This document shows positions 1 through 7,582 of a DNA stretch of 32,139 nt, piece after piece. The position numbers and the translations under genes were made by a program. A model generated the notes under the pieces. The model saw nothing but the letters and a program-made list of their open reading frames with translations. It was not told where the DNA came from and made no database searches. Each line of letters opens with the position of its first letter. Positions within the stretch are counted from its first letter, which is position 1. This stretch comes from Caldilineaceae bacterium (GTDB taxonomy: Bacteria; Chloroflexota; Anaerolineae; Caldilineales; Caldilineaceae). The stretch is taken from the NCBI GenBank assembly GCA_020634815.1, contig JACKBA010000053.1, positions 1 to 32,139 on the forward strand, in the 5' to 3' direction.

Positions 1-310
1 TGCCGGGGCCGTTGTGCGCGTCGACCAGTGCCAGCGCCGGCGACTCCTTGACGACGTCGAAGGGCGCATGGGGGGCGACGTGGCGCTGGCGCACGCGGTC
101 GACATAGGCGCGCACGCGGCGCACGCCCTGTCCCTGCCCCTGGAGGTTGCGCAGCTCGCTCGTCACCAGCGCGTCGGCGATGATGACGGCATCATCGGGC
201 GCCAGGTCGGTCGTGCGCAGGATCGCTTCGGTCACCGCTCGCAGCCCATCGACCGGCACATAGTGCAGCGGAATCTGTTCCGTCTTGTAGTCAGCGCTAT
301 AGTCACTCAT
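1..310 (-). CDS. Ldh_2 family malate/L-lactate/ureidoglycolate-type dehydrogenase, N-terminal part (cut by window edge)
   Basis: Reading leftward from an ATG at 310 gives 103 residues beginning MSDYSADYKTEQIPLHYVPV; the frame is open to the left edge, so the C-terminal part lies outside. The stretch LRNLQGQGQGVRRVRAYVDR at about residues 54-73 followed by ALALVDAHNGPG at the end is the N-terminal signature of the Ldh_2 (malate/L-lactate/ureidoglycolate dehydrogenase) family. These are NAD(P)-dependent cytoplasmic oxidoreductases acting on 2-hydroxyacids. A second in-frame ATG at 319 exists, but a GGA about nine bases before 310 favours the shorter start. It follows the permease genes in the same direction, 106 bp downstream, and is probably the fourth gene of the transporter arm. 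The exact substrate cannot be told from this fragment. Confidence 0.72.
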   Translation of the reverse strand, partial: MSDYSADYKTEQIPLHYVPVDGLRAVTEAILRTTDLAPDDAVIIADALVTSELRNLQGQGQGVRRVRAYVDRVRQRHVAPHAPFDVVKESPALALVDAHNGPG

Positions 311-335
311 CACGAACATTCCATTTCAGCCAGCA

Positions 336-400
336 TTATCCGCGTGAATCCGCCAAATCCGCCGAATCCGCGGTCTATTCTTCTTTCTCCGCGGTCTATT
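336..400. repeat. Half-copy of the GCGGAT palindromic repeat
   Basis: This gap between the dehydrogenase start and the permease stop holds only the right arm of the GCGGAT-type palindrome found elsewhere in the window (repeated AATCCGCC units ending CCGCGGTCTATT). The CCGCGGTCTATTCTTC end is then duplicated once more. There is no matching left arm nearby, so this looks like a decayed or partial copy. Confidence 0.6.
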
Positions 401-416
401 CTTCCTTCCCCGCCAT

Positions 417-1361
417 CTATCTCCCGCGCAGCCGCGGGTCGAGGAAGTCACGCATCCAGTCGCCCAGGATGTTGAGCGAGAGCACGGTGATCATGATCGC
501 CACGCCGGGGAAGACGGCCAGCCACCAGTAGCCGCCGAGCAACTGGTCGCGACTTTCGGCCAGCATACCGCCCCACGTCGGCACCTCCGGCGGCACGCCC
601 AGCCCCAGGAAGGAGAGCGCCGCTTCGGAGAGAATCACGCCGGCTACATTGAAGGATGCGATGACGATGAGCGGCGCCAGGATGTTGGGCAGGATGCCGC
701 GGCGCACGATGCGGCTGCCATGCACGCCGATGGCGCGCGCCGATTCGATGTAGTCCTTGCGTTTCTGGGCAATGGTCTCGCCGCGCGCGATGCGTGCATA
801 GGTCACCCACTGGCCGATGGCGAGCACGATGACCAGGTTCAGGAAGCCCGCGCCGAGGACGACCAGCACCATGATTGCCAGCAAAATAAAGGGGAAGGCG
901 AGTTGGATGTCGGCCAGGCGCATGATGACGTCGTCGGTGCGGCCGCCGGCATAGCCCGCCACCACGCCGAGGAAGACGCCGATCAGCCCGCCGATAGCTA
1001 CGGCGGCGACGCCCACGGCAAGCGAGACGCGCGCGCCGTAGATCAGGCGCGAGAGCACATCGCGCCCCAGCCCGTCGGAGCCGAGCCAGTACATGCTTTC
1101 GCCCTGTTCATTGGGGCTGAGCGGCGGTTGCAGGCGCTGGATCAGGTGCTGGCGGTTGGGGTCGGCCGGCGCGATCTGCGGGGCAAAGAGGGCGACGATG
1201 ACCAGCGTCACCAGGCAGATGACGGCAAGCAGCGGCCAGCGCGCCCGCACCAGGCTGGCCGACGCGCTCCGCCACATAGAGGGCTGCTTGCGCGTGATGC
1301 CTTGATCGGCCGGCGTGGCTGTCAGCGCACCGCTTTGCGTGGTCTTGGCCTGTTCGATCAT
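417..1361 (-). CDS. DppC/OppC-like ABC transporter permease
   Basis: A 314-residue inner-membrane permease for peptide or peptide-like substrates. The start is set at the ATG at 1361 (MIEQAKTTQSG), two bases after the stop of the upstream permease; the longer open frame reaching to 1874 runs through the coding sequence of that neighbour. After a cytoplasmic head there is an OppC_N-type first membrane segment (WPLLAVICLVTLVIVALFAP, about residues 35-55), the usual periplasmic loop ending WLGSDGLGRDVLSRLIYGAR, then a BPD_transp_1 domain. The cytoplasmic EAA loop is visible as DYIESARAIGVHGSRIVRRG, and the protein ends in FLDPRLRGR, typical of DppC. It pairs with the gene just upstream. No partner ATPase genes are present in the window. 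Confidence 0.9.
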   Translation of the reverse strand: MIEQAKTTQSGALTATPADQGITRKQPSMWRSASASLVRARWPLLAVICLVTLVIVALFAPQIAPADPNRQHLIQRLQPPLSPNEQGESMYWLGSDGLGRDVLSRLIYGARVSLAVGVAAVAIGGLIGVFLGVVAGYAGGRTDDVIMRLADIQLAFPFILLAIMVLVVLGAGFLNLVIVLAIGQWVTYARIARGETIAQKRKDYIESARAIGVHGSRIVRRGILPNILAPLIVIASFNVAGVILSEAALSFLGLGVPPEVPTWGGMLAESRDQLLGGYWWLAVFPGVAIMITVLSLNILGDWMRDFLDPRLRGR

Positions 1362-1363
1362 GG

Positions 1364-2341
1364 CTAGCTCAGACGGATGCGCGGGTCGAGCCGCGTGTAG
1401 ACGACGTCGACGATGAGATTGAGCAGGACAAAGAGCAGCGAGAACATGACGACCGCCGCCTGCACCACCGGTATGTCGCGCTGGTTGATGGCGTTGAAGA
1501 CGAGCCGCCCCACGCCCGGCCAGGAAAAGACCGTCTCGGTGACGACGACGCCGCTGAGCAGAAAGCCGAACTCGAGGCCGATGATGGTCACGAAGGGAAT
1601 CAGCGAGTTGCGAAAGGCGTGGCGCATGATGACCGTGTGCCGCGCCAGCCCCTTGGCTTTGGCCGTGGTGACATAATCCTGGTTCAGTACTTCGAGCATG
1701 GAGGAGCGCACGAGGCGCGCGTTGCGCGCCAGCGAAAAGACGCCCAGGGTGATACCCGGCAGGATCAGGTGGCGAATCGCGTCCGGGAAGTTGGTGATTG
1801 CCGTCTGAAAGTCCCCATCCAGCAGCGGTTGGATGATGGGCACTTGGCCGGAGATGGGCAGCCAGCGCAGCCACAGCCCGACAACGAGGATCAGCATGAT
1901 GCCAAGCCAGAAGCTGGGCATCGACTGGCCAAACATGGCAAAGAGCATGATGCCGCCGTCCAGCGGGGTGCCGCGGCGCGTCGCCGAGAGGATGCCGATC
2001 GGTATCGCAAGCAGGGTGGCAAAGAGAATGGCGAAGATCGTCAGTTCCAGCGTCGCCGGCATGCGCTCCATGACCAGTTCGAAGGCGGGCGTGCGCGAGC
2101 GCAGCGAATTGCCCAGATCCAGCGTGGCCAGCCCCACGACGTAGCTGAAATACTGTTCGTGGAGCGGCTTGTCAAAGCCCAGTTTCGCCCGCGTCTCCGC
2201 CACCTCCTCGTCGGTGGCGCGCTCGCTGACATAGAGATAGGTCGGGTCGCCGGCCAGGTGCAGCGCAAAAAAGGAGAGAATCGTCACGCCGAAGATGACG
2301 ACGATGGTCTGTAGAAGCCGGCGAACCAGGTAGGTAGTCAT
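1364..2341 (-). CDS. DppB/OppB-like ABC transporter permease
   Basis: A 325-residue inner-membrane permease. It begins MTTYLVRRLLQTIVVIFGVT, the standard N-terminal first membrane helix of DppB/OppB proteins, has the periplasmic segment LGFDKPLHEQYFSYVVGLATLDLG, and carries the EAA loop LNQDYVTTAKAKGLARHTVI in its second half. It ends VVYTRLDPRIRLS, again as in DppB. It is separated from the second permease by only two bases, which suggests coupled translation, and lies 210 bp downstream of the solute-binding protein gene in the same direction. Family members import dipeptides, oligopeptides, nickel or sugars; the substrate here is not determined by sequence. Confidence 0.92.
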   Translation of the reverse strand: MTTYLVRRLLQTIVVIFGVTILSFFALHLAGDPTYLYVSERATDEEVAETRAKLGFDKPLHEQYFSYVVGLATLDLGNSLRSRTPAFELVMERMPATLELTIFAILFATLLAIPIGILSATRRGTPLDGGIMLFAMFGQSMPSFWLGIMLILVVGLWLRWLPISGQVPIIQPLLDGDFQTAITNFPDAIRHLILPGITLGVFSLARNARLVRSSMLEVLNQDYVTTAKAKGLARHTVIMRHAFRNSLIPFVTIIGLEFGFLLSGVVVTETVFSWPGVGRLVFNAINQRDIPVVQAAVVMFSLLFVLLNLIVDVVYTRLDPRIRLS

Positions 2342-2380
2342 GAGTCTGCGTTATTCGAGCGGGGGAGGGTATGAGAACGT

Positions 2381-2551
2381 GGCAAGATGACAAGATGACA
2401 GGATGAGGGAATGACAGGGTGAAGGGTGAGAGCAACTGTCAACGGCCAATTGTCAATGGTCAATTGCGAATTGCCAATGGGCCGAGGCACGCTCATCCCC
2501 TCATCTTGTCATCTCCCCATCCTCTCATCCCCTCATCTAGTCATCCCTTCA
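2381..2551. repeat. Intergenic composite repeat: TCATC/GATGA-rich inverted repeat around CAATTG repeats
   Basis: The gap between the binding-protein and permease genes holds a left arm rich in GATGACAAGATGACAGGATG (2381-2422) and a right arm rich in its complement, CTCATCTTGTCATC (2491-2551). Between them are several copies of CAATTGTCAATGG-like units (2433-2480). Transcribed, the arms could form a long imperfect stem. No U-tract follows it, so it is not a clear terminator, but it could reduce permease expression relative to the binding protein or protect the mRNA. Confidence 0.6.
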
Positions 2552-4186
2552 CTACTTCGGGCTTGCCGTGGTCAGGTCGATGATCTCGTCGCGGCGCGGC
2601 TGCCAGTCGACATCGCTGGCAACGCCATAGAAGTCGGGCTGGAAGTAGAGGAAGAGCCACGGCGGGTCATTGTACATGACTTCGAGCATCTTGTCCGTGA
2701 TCTCCTTCTCGGCGGCGGCGTCACGCACCTCGCCAAGCTGCGCCCACAGGTCGAACCATTCCTGGTTGTTCCACTCGGTGTAGTTCGTTGCGGCATCGGG
2801 CGCCGAGAGATCGGACATGTCGTAGACTGCGCTCCAGGTGCTGCCACCCGTGCCCACGAAGTAGAGCGGGCCGACCTCATGCAGGCGCAGCGCCGGCACG
2901 AACTCGGAGCCCCAGTCCATGATCTGGAGGTCGACATTGACACCCGCGTCGGTCAGATATTGGGCGATGGCCTGCACGACCGCCACGTCGTTGAGGTAGC
3001 GACCGCGGCCGGCCATGAAGGTGATGTCGAAGCGCGTGCCGTCATCCTTGAGCGGATAGCCGGCAGCATCCAGCAACTCACCCGCCTTGACCGGGTCGTA
3101 CGGGTACGGCTCCAGGTTGGCGTTGTCGTTGGGCTTGTTGACCATGCTCGACGCGCGCTCGCAGTCGAAGGAGAGCAGCGTCTGGCAGATGGTCGGCACG
3201 TCAACGGCGTACTGCAGCGCCACGCGCACGGCCGGGTCCTTGATGGCGCGGCCGCCCTCGGTGTCGTCGTAGATGTCGCGCTGGTTGAAGCCGACGTACA
3301 TGCGGCGCGTGCCCGCCACGCCGTTGACGCTGGCCTCGCCCGAGCCGTCGATGGCGGCATGCTGGTCCGGCGGGACGTTGGTGATGACATCGACGTTGCC
3401 GGCGATCAGTTCAGCCGTGCGGGTCGAGGCTTCGGGGATGACCTTCCACTGAATCTCGTCGTAGGCCACATCCTTCAGCCCGTAATCCGGCACCTTTTCC
3501 AGCAGAACATAGTCGTCCTTGACCCACTCCACGAAGCGATAGGGGCCGGAGCCGATGGGGTTGGCCGCGGCATCTTCCAGGCTCATGGCTTCATAGGAAT
3601 CCTTGCAATGGATGAACGCCTCGGAGATCAGACCCAGCGCCGGCGAGGAGTAGCGGCCCATGAGGATCGTGACTTCCAGGTCGCTGTCCACACGCACGCC
3701 CTGGTAGTCAAGCGCGTCCAGCACAAAGCCGGCCGTGTTGCCGGTGAAGGCATTGGCGTCGTCGGCGGCGCGCTCGAAGGTGTAGGCGACATCCTCTGCG
3801 GTCAGCGCCTCACCGTCGTGGCAGACCAGGCCTTCGCGCAGCTTGAAGGTCATTTCCTTGCCGTCCTCGGAGAGTGTGTAGGACTCGGCCAGGTAGGGCT
3901 CAATCGCGCCGCTCTCGGTGATTTCGTAGAGCGTGGCGTACATGTGGGTGAAGATGTTGGACTCTGCGCGCGAATTGACGTTCGACGGCTCCAACCCCTG
4001 CACATCCACGGACTGGGCGACGACCAGGCGTTGCGGCTCGCCGCTGGCGGCTTCGGTTGCGGCGGCTTCGCCCGCAGCACCACTGTCACCTGCCGGCGCG
4101 GCCGGCATGGCGGTGCATGCCGTGCTGACCAGCAGTACCAGCAGCAATGCCAGGCTGACCCAGCCTCTTCGACTTAACTTGGACAT
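2552..4186 (-). CDS. Extracellular solute-binding lipoprotein, SBP_bac_5 (peptide/nickel/opine-type)
   Basis: A 544-residue periplasmic or surface receptor of a Dpp/Opp-type ABC importer. The N-terminus has a basic start, a hydrophobic stretch (VSLALLLVLLVS) and a cysteine at residue 24 in VSTAC, a lipoprotein signal, followed by an Ala/Gly/Glu-rich linker of about 25 residues. The family-5 fold then follows: the Pro/Glu segment LEPSNVNSRAESNIFTHMYA, LAESYTLSEDGKEMTFKLRE, and HDGEALTAEDVAYTFERA at about residues 120-140. The ATG at 4186 is preceded by a strong Shine-Dalgarno sequence (AAGGAGGT, 4195-4202), the best in the window. It is the first gene of the leftward arm from hub 1, with both permeases downstream. 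The substrate is unknown; peptide-like compounds fit the neighbouring peptidases. Confidence 0.92.
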   Translation of the reverse strand: MSKLSRRGWVSLALLLVLLVSTACTAMPAAPAGDSGAAGEAAATEAASGEPQRLVVAQSVDVQGLEPSNVNSRAESNIFTHMYATLYEITESGAIEPYLAESYTLSEDGKEMTFKLREGLVCHDGEALTAEDVAYTFERAADDANAFTGNTAGFVLDALDYQGVRVDSDLEVTILMGRYSSPALGLISEAFIHCKDSYEAMSLEDAAANPIGSGPYRFVEWVKDDYVLLEKVPDYGLKDVAYDEIQWKVIPEASTRTAELIAGNVDVITNVPPDQHAAIDGSGEASVNGVAGTRRMYVGFNQRDIYDDTEGGRAIKDPAVRVALQYAVDVPTICQTLLSFDCERASSMVNKPNDNANLEPYPYDPVKAGELLDAAGYPLKDDGTRFDITFMAGRGRYLNDVAVVQAIAQYLTDAGVNVDLQIMDWGSEFVPALRLHEVGPLYFVGTGGSTWSAVYDMSDLSAPDAATNYTEWNNQEWFDLWAQLGEVRDAAAEKEITDKMLEVMYNDPPWLFLYFQPDFYGVASDVDWQPRRDEIIDLTTASPK

Positions 4187-4420
4187 ACCAGATTACCTCC
4201 TTGGAAAAAATGTACCGATATGTGACGAGTCGCCACGAATGGCGAGATGCAACGGCACTGGCGACCTGCACTCATTGCAGGGTGCTGCGTGGCGGTGACG
4301 CTGGCTGGAGCGTTCGCCGCCGGCACTGCGGGGGGATCGGCGTCACAGGGAAAGGCCGGCGCTGGTTGCTCGCCCTGTTCTGCGCTTGCCCGGTCACGAG
4401 GAAAGGACTGCGGCAATGCT

Positions 4421-4449
4421 TTGACACCAGACTGGCGCTATGATATAAC
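4421..4449 (+). promoter_or_regulatory. Rightward promoter of hub 1 (M14 arm)
   Basis: A consensus -35 TTGACA (4421-4426) and a -10 TATAAC (4444-4449) are separated by exactly 17 bp. Transcription would begin near 4456, about 78 bases before the M14 gene. The 11-bp block TATGATATAAC (4439-4449) is identical to the one in hub 2 and at the same distance from TTGACA. It was read by eye from the sequence, with no expression evidence. Confidence 0.78.
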
Positions 4450-4468
4450 TTGCGCCAGCACTTGTCAA
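4440..4468 (-). promoter_or_regulatory. Leftward promoter of hub 1 (transporter arm), -35 inside the operator
   Basis: On the minus strand TTGACA (complement of 4463-4468) is followed after 17 bp by TATCAT (complement of 4440-4445). The start would be near 4433, leaving a leader of about 250 bases before the binding-protein gene. The -35 box is part of the operator palindrome, so a bound repressor would block it. The rest of the gap from 4187 to 4420 holds only the Shine-Dalgarno sequence and nothing else I recognise. Confidence 0.6.
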
Positions 4469-4477
4469 CTGTTGACA
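4463..4477. promoter_or_regulatory. Operator palindrome of hub 1, predicted GntR/FCD site
   Basis: TGTCAACTGTTGACA is a perfect 7+1+7 inverted repeat. It lies at about +8 to +22 of the rightward promoter and contains the -35 of the leftward promoter, the position expected for a repressor controlling both directions. Hub 2 carries the same palindrome with one base changed. Odd-length dyads of this size are typical of GntR-family operators, and the only recognised regulator gene in the window is of that family. Confidence 0.7.
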
Positions 4478-4533
4478 GTTGGCAATTATCGCCAATAAAG
4501 CATGCTTGTCAACCTCACAGATTCGGGCGCTCG

Positions 4534-6288
4534 ATGATTCGCAACCTTCACTTCGATCGATACCTGACCTACACGCAATTGACCGACCTTGTCCACGACC
4601 TGGCTGAAGCGTATCCGGCATACCTTCGCCTGCACGCCATCGGCGCCAGCCACCGCGGCCGCACCGTCTGGCTGCTGGAGATCAGCAACTGGGCGACGGG
4701 CGACGGCAGCACCAAGCCCGGCTACTACATCGACGCCAACATTCACGCCGAGGAGATCTGCGGCACCTCCGTCGCCGTCTACACTGCGTGGACGTTGCTC
4801 AGCGAGTACGGCCGCGACCCGCTGGTCACCCGCCTGCTGGACGAGCAGGTCTTTTACATCGTGCCGCGCGTTAACCCTGACGGCGCCGAGATCGTGCAGA
4901 CGCTGCCCTTCTACGAGTGGATCGGCAACGGACGCTACCTGCCGGGCGAGGAGCAGTTTGGCGCCGGGCTGCACTACGCCGACGTCAACGGCGACGGGCT
5001 GATCGTCGACATGCGCATCCGCGACGACGCCGGCGAGTGGAAAGTGAGCGAGCAGGACCCGCGTCTCATGCTGCCGCGCGACCCGGACGAGACGGGCGGC
5101 GTCTACTACCGCATCGTCCCCGAAGGTACGCTGGTCGACTGGGACGGCGGCGACTTCGTGGTGCCGCGCCCACAGGACGGCAACCTCAACCGCAACTACC
5201 CGTCGAACTGGGTGCCGGAGAGCCAGCAGTACGGCTCCGGCGAACACCCGCTGAGCGAGCCGGAGATCGCCGCGGTCGTGCGCTGGATCCTGGACCACCC
5301 CAACATCGCCGGCATGCAGTGCTACCACAGCCACAGCGGCGTCATCCTGCGCCCGTGGCTCACCTTCCCCGACACGCACTTCTTGGGCGAGGACAAGCGG
5401 CTCTACCTGTCGATCGGCGAACTGGGCGTGGCCGAGACGGGCTACCCACTCATCTCCGTCTACGAAGATTTCACGCCCGACAAGAGCCTCAAGCGCTTTG
5501 GTTCGTCCATCGACTGGACCTTTGGCAGCCTGGGCATTCCCACCTTCAGCACGGAACTGTGGGATGTCTTCACCGCGGCCGGTATCGTGCGTGACGACTT
5601 CTACCCGCTGCGTAACTTCCCGGAGTCTGACTGGCTCAAGTTGCTGCGCTGGCAGGACGAAGCGCTGGGCGGCGATGGCTTCCTACCGTGGACGCCCTTC
5701 GATCACCCGCAGCTCGGCCCGGTGGAGATCGGCGGCTGGAAGCGCATGTTCACCTTCCGCAACCCGCCGCCCGCGCACTATCTCGAAGAGATGGCGCGCG
5801 CCAACTGCCGCTTCACCCTGCGTCACGCCGCCTGCGCGCCCAAGCTGCGCCTGCGCGACGTCACGGCCACACCGCTTGGCGACAGGCTGTGGCAGATCAG
5901 CGCCGTCGTCGACAACACCGGCTATCTGCCGACGAGCCTCAGCGCGCAGGCCGTCGCCATGCATGAAGCGAAGCCGGTGGCCGCCGAGTTGTCTGGTCCG
6001 CCGGAAATGAACTTTGTCCAGGGCATGGAGCGCGTCGATCTCGGCCACCTGGCCGGGCGCATGCAGCGTCACATCGCCTATTCGCGCTTCTACGACTGGC
6101 CGTCGTCGGCGCAGGCCGTGCGCTGGGTCGTGCGGCTGCCCGAAGGCGACGCGGCGTTGATGCTGCGCGCCGGCTGCCCGCGTGCCGGCGCGGTGGCGGC
6201 AACCATTCGTATCGACGCCGCCGACGCAGTGACCGTGGACCCGCTGCTTGCGGCTGCCGGGCGAACCGGCGAGGAGAGTGCCCGATGA
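4534..6288 (+). CDS. M14 family zinc carboxypeptidase-like protein
   Basis: A 584-residue protein with an M14 metallocarboxypeptidase domain in its first 360 residues. The zinc motif HAEE is at residues 71-74 (IDANIHAEE), the NRNYP motif that supplies a substrate-binding arginine lies near residue 230, a third zinc ligand is expected in CYHSHSG (His265 or His267), and the general-base glutamate fits STELWD (Glu341). About 220 further residues follow with no domain I recognise. There is no signal peptide, so it probably acts in the cytoplasm on imported peptides or N-acylated amino acids. The ATG at 4534 is chosen because homology-like sequence starts just after it and the promoter lies 80 bp upstream; the ribosome site is weak. 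Its stop overlaps the next start (ATGA). Confidence 0.88.
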   Translation: MIRNLHFDRYLTYTQLTDLVHDLAEAYPAYLRLHAIGASHRGRTVWLLEISNWATGDGSTKPGYYIDANIHAEEICGTSVAVYTAWTLLSEYGRDPLVTRLLDEQVFYIVPRVNPDGAEIVQTLPFYEWIGNGRYLPGEEQFGAGLHYADVNGDGLIVDMRIRDDAGEWKVSEQDPRLMLPRDPDETGGVYYRIVPEGTLVDWDGGDFVVPRPQDGNLNRNYPSNWVPESQQYGSGEHPLSEPEIAAVVRWILDHPNIAGMQCYHSHSGVILRPWLTFPDTHFLGEDKRLYLSIGELGVAETGYPLISVYEDFTPDKSLKRFGSSIDWTFGSLGIPTFSTELWDVFTAAGIVRDDFYPLRNFPESDWLKLLRWQDEALGGDGFLPWTPFDHPQLGPVEIGGWKRMFTFRNPPPAHYLEEMARANCRFTLRHAACAPKLRLRDVTATPLGDRLWQISAVVDNTGYLPTSLSAQAVAMHEAKPVAAELSGPPEMNFVQGMERVDLGHLAGRMQRHIAYSRFYDWPSSAQAVRWVVRLPEGDAALMLRAGCPRAGAVAATIRIDAADAVTVDPLLAAAGRTGEESAR

Positions 6289-7463
6289 CCATCACAACCA
6301 TGCCGCCACGCGCCGTCTACCTTGGCGCCGATTTCTACCGGGCGCGCGTTGCCCAGTTGCAGGAACATGCCGGCGCGGCCGGGCTGGACGGGCTGCTCGT
6401 TCTGAACCCGGCCAATCTCATGTGGGCGACCGGATTCTTTCACATTCCCAACGAGCGGCCCATCGGCCTCTACTTGCCGGCGCACGGCGCGCCGGTGCTC
6501 TTCGTGCCGTTTCTCGAGAAGGAGAACGCCGAGGAGAGTTGGTTCGACGACATCCGCTGGTACCTCGAGTACCCTGGCGAGACGCCGGCGGAGGTGTGGA
6601 TGCTCGCTCAACTCCCCGGCGCGCGCATCGGCGTCGACGCGGCGAGCCACGCCGGTTTTGCGGCGATGGCGGCGGTCAAGCCGGGGCTGACGCTGGACCA
6701 CACCGTCAGCCGCCTGCGCTACATCAAGAACGCCGCCGAGATCGAACTGACGCGCACCGCCGCCGCCTACGCCGACTTTGGTCTGGCCGTGGCGCGCCAG
6801 GCGGTGGCCGATGGGCTGCGTTCCGGCATCACCGAGCTGGACGTCGTGCAGATCGTGCAAAGCGAGACGACGGCGCGCATGAAGGCGGAACTGGAAGACC
6901 TGGTCAATTTCTACCGCGGTGCGGTGGCGCTGACCGCGCACGCCGGCCCGCGCGGCGCGCTGCCGCACGGGCAGCCCGGCCCTGTCGCCATCAAGCCCGG
7001 CGACACGCTCATCGTCGGCATCGGCGTCAAGGTGGGCGGCTACCACGCCGAGAGCGGCTGTACCTTCGTCGTGGGCGAGCCGAGCGCCGACCAGCGCCGC
7101 TGCCTGGAGGCGACCTGGGCGTGCGACGAAGCCGCCTTTGCCGCGCTCAAGCCGGGCGCGGCGTGCAGCGCCGTCAACGAGGCAGCGTGGTCCGTGCTGC
7201 GCGAGCGGGGCTACGGCGACTTCATCCGCCACCGCATCGGCCACGGCATGGGCGTCGAGGGCCACGAGGCGCCCTGGCTCTCCATCGGCGACGACACGCC
7301 GGTGGAACCGGGCATGGTCTTCTCCAACGAGCCGGGCATCTACCGCCCGGGCGTCGACGGCTACCGCATCATCGACAGCATGGTCGTCACCGCCACCGGC
7401 GCCGAGCGCCTCAGCCGCTACCTGGCCGAGCACGGGCCAGATGACCGCGTAATTCCGATCTGA
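6285..7463 (+). CDS. M24 (creatinase/Xaa-Pro peptidase fold) protein with altered metal site
   Basis: A 392-residue pita-bread-fold protein with a creatinase_N-like N-terminal domain (to about residue 140) and an M24 domain. Canonical M24 peptidases bind two metals through Asp, Asp, His, Glu and Glu. Here LIVGIGVKVGGY gives Gly245 where the first Asp belongs, HAESGCTF gives Glu256 for the second Asp, and YRIIDSMVVT gives Ile363 for the last Glu. His320 (RIGHGMG) and Glu349 (SNEPGIY) are kept, as is the PH substrate motif (LPHGQPG). Loss of three ligands suggests a metal-independent enzyme like creatinase, or another amidinohydrolase or amidase-type activity, rather than a prolidase. It starts in an ATGA overlap with the M14 gene and has GAGGAG upstream. 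Confidence 0.86.
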   Translation: MTITTMPPRAVYLGADFYRARVAQLQEHAGAAGLDGLLVLNPANLMWATGFFHIPNERPIGLYLPAHGAPVLFVPFLEKENAEESWFDDIRWYLEYPGETPAEVWMLAQLPGARIGVDAASHAGFAAMAAVKPGLTLDHTVSRLRYIKNAAEIELTRTAAAYADFGLAVARQAVADGLRSGITELDVVQIVQSETTARMKAELEDLVNFYRGAVALTAHAGPRGALPHGQPGPVAIKPGDTLIVGIGVKVGGYHAESGCTFVVGEPSADQRRCLEATWACDEAAFAALKPGAACSAVNEAAWSVLRERGYGDFIRHRIGHGMGVEGHEAPWLSIGDDTPVEPGMVFSNEPGIYRPGVDGYRIIDSMVVTATGAERLSRYLAEHGPDDRVIPI

Positions 7464-7555
7464 ATAGAACGCGGATAACGCGGATTTGGCGGATTCTCGC
7501 GGATCAAACGAATATCCGTGTCCATCCGCTCAATCCGCGTTATCCGCGTTCTATT
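7463..7555. repeat. GCGGAT palindrome, type A (AATAGAACGCGGAT ends)
   Basis: A roughly 93-base inverted repeat whose outer 24 bases on each side match perfectly (AATAGAACGCGGATAACGCG onward) and whose inner parts pair imperfectly. It begins on the last base of the M24 stop codon and ends just before the ribosome site of the next gene. Confidence 0.85.
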
Positions 7556-7582
7556 CCACCTTTCTTGAAAGGAAGTGACACT

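Noticed and set aside
7463..7555. Repeated GCGGAT units as a CRISPR array
   Set aside because: Units are short and have no regular spacers, the two halves are reverse complements, and no cas genes are present.
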